Shown here: one piece after another, positions 61,612-64,000 of the stretch
Position numbering within the stretch: position 1 is the stretch's first letter
Layout of the letters: every line of letters starts with the position of its first letter
Assembly (NCBI RefSeq): GCF_026340675.1
Contig: NZ_JAPEOX010000001.1
Coordinates: 6,324,001 to 6,388,000, forward strand
Origin: Streptomyces sp. NBC_01264
GTDB taxonomy: Bacteria > Actinomycetota > Actinomycetes > Streptomycetales > Streptomycetaceae
DNA length: 64,000 bases
Reading direction: 5' to 3'
The notes under the pieces: generated by a model
Database searches by the model: none
What the model was told of the DNA's origin: nothing
What the model saw: only the letters and a program-made list of their open reading frames with translations
Program-made: the position numbers and the translations under genes

Positions 61612-61752
61612 GGCCACCACTTTAGTGGCTTCCCATGGCCACAGATCTTGATCACCGGGGGAGTCTCGGCGGGCGGACGGCCGGGGGCCCGGGCCGGTCC
61701 GTGGGACGGCGGCGCCGGGGCAGCGGCCGGGCAGGGGCTGAGCTGCGGCCGG

Positions 61753-62466
61753 TCAGAGGGCGAGCAGCCAGCGGCCGCCGCCGATGAGCGAGCACAGCGC
61801 CACCACGTGGAAGAGCAGCAGCCACACCACCGGGTGCACATGGGTGAGCCGTCCGAGCTGGTCCGCGTCGGAGTCGGGCGCCGCGCCTCCCCGGCGCTTG
61901 GCCCCGAGCTCGAAGACCGGCCGGACGCCGCCGAGGAGCAGGAACCACACCACGGCGTAGGCGAAGACCGCCTGCACGTCCGCCGGGGCGAGCCAGGAGA
62001 CCAGGACGAAGGTGGCGCCCGTGAGCACCACCGTCAGCAGCCCGTACGCGTTGCGGATCATCACCAGCACCGCCAGCAGCAGCGCGGTCGCCGCCCACAG
62101 CAGCAGGGTGATCCGGTGCGCGGAGAGCAGGGCCGCCCCGCCGAGACCGAGCAGGGAGGGCGCCGTGTACCCGGCGGCGGCCGTGAGGACCATGCCGAGG
62201 CCGGTGGGCTTGCCGCGGCTGACGGTGACCCCGCTGGTGTCCGAGTGCAGCCGGATCCCGTCCAGGCTGCGGCCGGTCAGCAGCGCCAGCAGGCCGTGGC
62301 CGCCCTCGTGCGCGATGGTGATCGCGTTGCGCGACAGCCGCCACACCGGCCGGGGGCCCACCGCGACGAGCGCCACCAGCCCCGTCGCGATCACCAGCCA
62401 CTGGTCGGGCGCCGCCTGTATGCCGGTGAGCCGGTCCCAGAGGCCGGCCGCGGTGCTGGTGTTCAT
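61753..62466 (-). CDS. M50B-type intramembrane metalloprotease
   Basis: 237 aa with about six membrane segments and the HEGGHGLLALLTG zinc motif (HExxH) near residue 53. Similar to the M50B family; substrate unknown. It is divergent from the HMCES gene. Confidence 0.85.
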   Translation of the reverse strand: MNTSTAAGLWDRLTGIQAAPDQWLVIATGLVALVAVGPRPVWRLSRNAITIAHEGGHGLLALLTGRSLDGIRLHSDTSGVTVSRGKPTGLGMVLTAAAGYTAPSLLGLGGAALLSAHRITLLLWAATALLLAVLVMIRNAYGLLTVVLTGATFVLVSWLAPADVQAVFAYAVVWFLLLGGVRPVFELGAKRRGGAAPDSDADQLGRLTHVHPVVWLLLFHVVALCSLIGGGRWLLAL

Positions 62467-62519
62467 GAGGTGGCGGACTCCTTGTGGTGGCGATCGGGTG
62501 ACATGGCAGTGTGGCAGCC

Positions 62520-63335
62520 ATGTGCGGTAGGTATGCAGCGAGTCGTGGGCCGGAGGAGCTGGCCGAGGTCTTCGGGGTGGAGCGGTGGGAGCCGGAGGAG
62601 GTGCTGGCCCCGGACTGGAACGTGGCTCCGACGAAAGAGGTCCACGTGATCCTCGACCGTCCTCTGAAAGACGCTCCGAGCAGGCGTCCGGTTCGCCAGC
62701 TGAGGGTCCTGAAATGGGGACTGGTCCCGTCCTGGGCGCAGAACCCCGACGGCGCCGCCCGGATGATCAACGCCCGGTCCGAAACCATCGCCGAGAAGCC
62801 CTCCTTCCGCCGCCCCTTCGCGCAGCGCCGCTGCATCGTTCCCGCGGACGGCTACTACGAGTGGGTCACCGCCCACGACGAGCGGGAACTGGAGGTCGAG
62901 GGCAAGAGGAAGCGGGCGCGCAAGCAGCCCTACTTCGTCCTCCCCTCCGACGGCTCCGTCTTCGCCATGGCCGGGATATACGAGTTCTGGCGCGACCGGA
63001 CCCTGCCCGACGAGCACCCGCTCGCCTGGTGGGCCACCTGCTCCGTGATCACCGCCGAGGCCGAGACCGGCCCGCTCGGCGTCGCCCCCGCCGAGGGACC
63101 GCGCTCGCTCGCCGACATCCACCCCCGGATGCCCCTGATGCTCACCCCGGACCGGTGGGACGCCTGGCTGGACCCGGCGCGGACCGACCCCGACGAGCTC
63201 CAGGCCCTGTTGGCCCCGCCGCCCGGCGGGCTGATGCGCGCCTATCCGGTGTCCACGGCCGCGAGCAACGTCCGCAACAACGGGCCCGAACTGCTGGCGG
63301 AACTGGACGGGCCGGAGGAGGGCACGCTCTTCTGA
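62520..63335 (+). CDS. HMCES/YedK-type abasic-site-processing protein (SRAP)
   Basis: 271 aa. Cys2 (MCGRY), INARSET, CIVPADGYYEW and DIHPRMPLML are the SRAP active-site motifs; Cys2 forms a stable DNA-protein crosslink with abasic sites in single-stranded DNA. Start fixed by the Met-Cys requirement. Fits the repair theme of the window. Confidence 0.93.
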   Translation: MCGRYAASRGPEELAEVFGVERWEPEEVLAPDWNVAPTKEVHVILDRPLKDAPSRRPVRQLRVLKWGLVPSWAQNPDGAARMINARSETIAEKPSFRRPFAQRRCIVPADGYYEWVTAHDERELEVEGKRKRARKQPYFVLPSDGSVFAMAGIYEFWRDRTLPDEHPLAWWATCSVITAEAETGPLGVAPAEGPRSLADIHPRMPLMLTPDRWDAWLDPARTDPDELQALLAPPPGGLMRAYPVSTAASNVRNNGPELLAELDGPEEGTLF

Positions 63336-63384
63336 CGGCCCGGGCGTCACCCGGGCGGCCGCCGCCGACCGGCATGATCGGGGC

Positions 63385-64000
63385 ATGAGCAGCACGCGCG
63401 CCGAGCGCACCGAGACGATCGGCACCCCGGCGGGCGAGGCCCGCATCACCTGGCACCCGGCCCCGGCGGCCGGGGCCCGCCTGGTGCTCGCCCTGGGCCA
63501 CGGAGCCGGCGGCGGGATCGAGGCCCGCGACCTCCGGGCCCTGGCCGCCGCCCTGCCCGCCCTGGGGATCACCGTGGCCCTGGCCGAGCAGCCCTGGCGG
63601 GTCGCCGGCAAGAAGGTCGCCGCCGCGCCCAAGGTGCTGGACGCGGGCTGGCACGCCCTGTGGCCCGCCTTCGCGGAGCCCGGGCTGCCCGTCGTCGCGG
63701 GCGGCCGCAGCGCCGGGGCCCGGGTGGCCTGCCGGACCGCAGCGGAGCTGGGCGCGGCCGGGGTGCTCGCGCTGGCCTTCCCGCTGCACCCGCCGGGCCG
63801 GCCGGAGAAGTCCCGGGCCGAGGAGCTGCTGGGCGCCGGGCGGCCGACGCTGGTGGTCCAGGGAGGCCGCGACGCCTTCGGGCGGCCGGAGGAGTTCCCG
63901 GCGCGGGGAGCGCGCGGAGCCTCGTACGAGCTGGTGGAGGTGGAGGGCGGGGACCACGGCTTCGCCGTGCCGAAGCGGACCGGTCCCACGCAGGAGGAGG
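63385..64000 (+). CDS. Alpha/beta hydrolase (partial, runs off the window)
   Basis: ATG at 63385; no stop before the window end (205 codons visible). LVLALGHGAGGG oxyanion segment, nucleophile elbow GRSAGARVA, PTLVVQGGRDAFG acid and GGDHGF His: a dienelactone-hydrolase/KANL3-like fold. Substrate unknown. Confidence 0.8.
   Translation, partial: MSSTRAERTETIGTPAGEARITWHPAPAAGARLVLALGHGAGGGIEARDLRALAAALPALGITVALAEQPWRVAGKKVAAAPKVLDAGWHALWPAFAEPGLPVVAGGRSAGARVACRTAAELGAAGVLALAFPLHPPGRPEKSRAEELLGAGRPTLVVQGGRDAFGRPEEFPARGARGASYELVEVEGGDHGFAVPKRTGPTQEE

Overview
The window is high-GC actinobacterial chromosome, almost certainly from a Streptomyces. Third codon positions are mostly G or C, GTG starts are common, and there is a WblC/WhiB7-type regulator, a mycoredoxin, a DUF2637/SpdB-type spread protein and an FtsK-like transfer protein. 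The chromosomal backbone follows the mycobacterial order Rv3204 to Rv3193c: alkyltransferase-like protein, adnA, adnB, nudC, mycoredoxin, uvrD2, whiB7, ABC1 kinase, ThiF-like protein, zincin, PDZ/Lon protease, UPF0182. The gene names rest on protein motifs plus this order; no database search was possible.

Layout. 1-15236: DNA repair and redox block (ATL, AdnA-like and AdnB-like helicase-nucleases, M20 peptidase, NudC, a possibly frameshifted small gene, aldo/keto reductase, mycoredoxin, UvrD2). 15236-31182: an integrative and conjugative element (AICE-like, about 15.9 kb). 31183-32874: wblC with a long leader that carries an upstream ORF and attenuator-like hairpins, then two small genes. 32927-39542: ABC1 kinase, a P-loop ATPase with TPR repeats, a ThiF-like protein and a YgjP-type metallopeptidase. 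39682-42769: three tandem AIM24 proteins, the first fused to a TerD-like domain. 42840-51985: NUDIX, zincin, SDR, MoaE, PDZ/Lon protease, PPA1309-like and UPF0182 genes. 52030-54393: two identical initiator tRNA genes flanking a Sel1-repeat protein. 54528-56545: divergent Fur-type repressor and catalase. 56676-64000: CBS protein, HisN, TetR with a convergent SMR transporter, RsgA, AroA, M50-like protease, HMCES/YedK protein and an alpha/beta hydrolase cut by the window end.

The integrated element is the most unusual part. It has a tyrosine integrase beside attL, a prim-pol plus DUF927 replication pair, an FtsK-like translocase, a SpdB-like spread protein, excisionase-type HTH proteins and a GntR/HutC repressor: the normal AICE set. 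Next to the integrase it also carries an HNH endonuclease and a P27-type small terminase subunit, which are phage packaging genes, and two unknown proteins. A cluster of six 11-bp repeats lies between that packaging-like block and the replication genes. The proposed att core (12 bp, with a further 6-bp match at the same spacing) begins at the last base of the uvrD2 stop codon on the left and, on the right, abuts the AT-rich element of the probable wblC promoter. The element therefore appears to sit exactly between uvrD2 and the promoter of the antibiotic-resistance regulator wblC.

Many genes in the element overlap by 4 nt (ATGA or GTGA), so they are probably translated as coupled units. Several are 32-66 aa proteins that standard gene callers may miss, some of them cysteine-rich. 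Smaller oddities elsewhere are Streptomyces palindromic repeats, one of them in frame inside adnB, a 31-nt duplication of the moaE 3' end, and paired operator-like palindromes upstream of the aldo/keto reductase and tetR genes.
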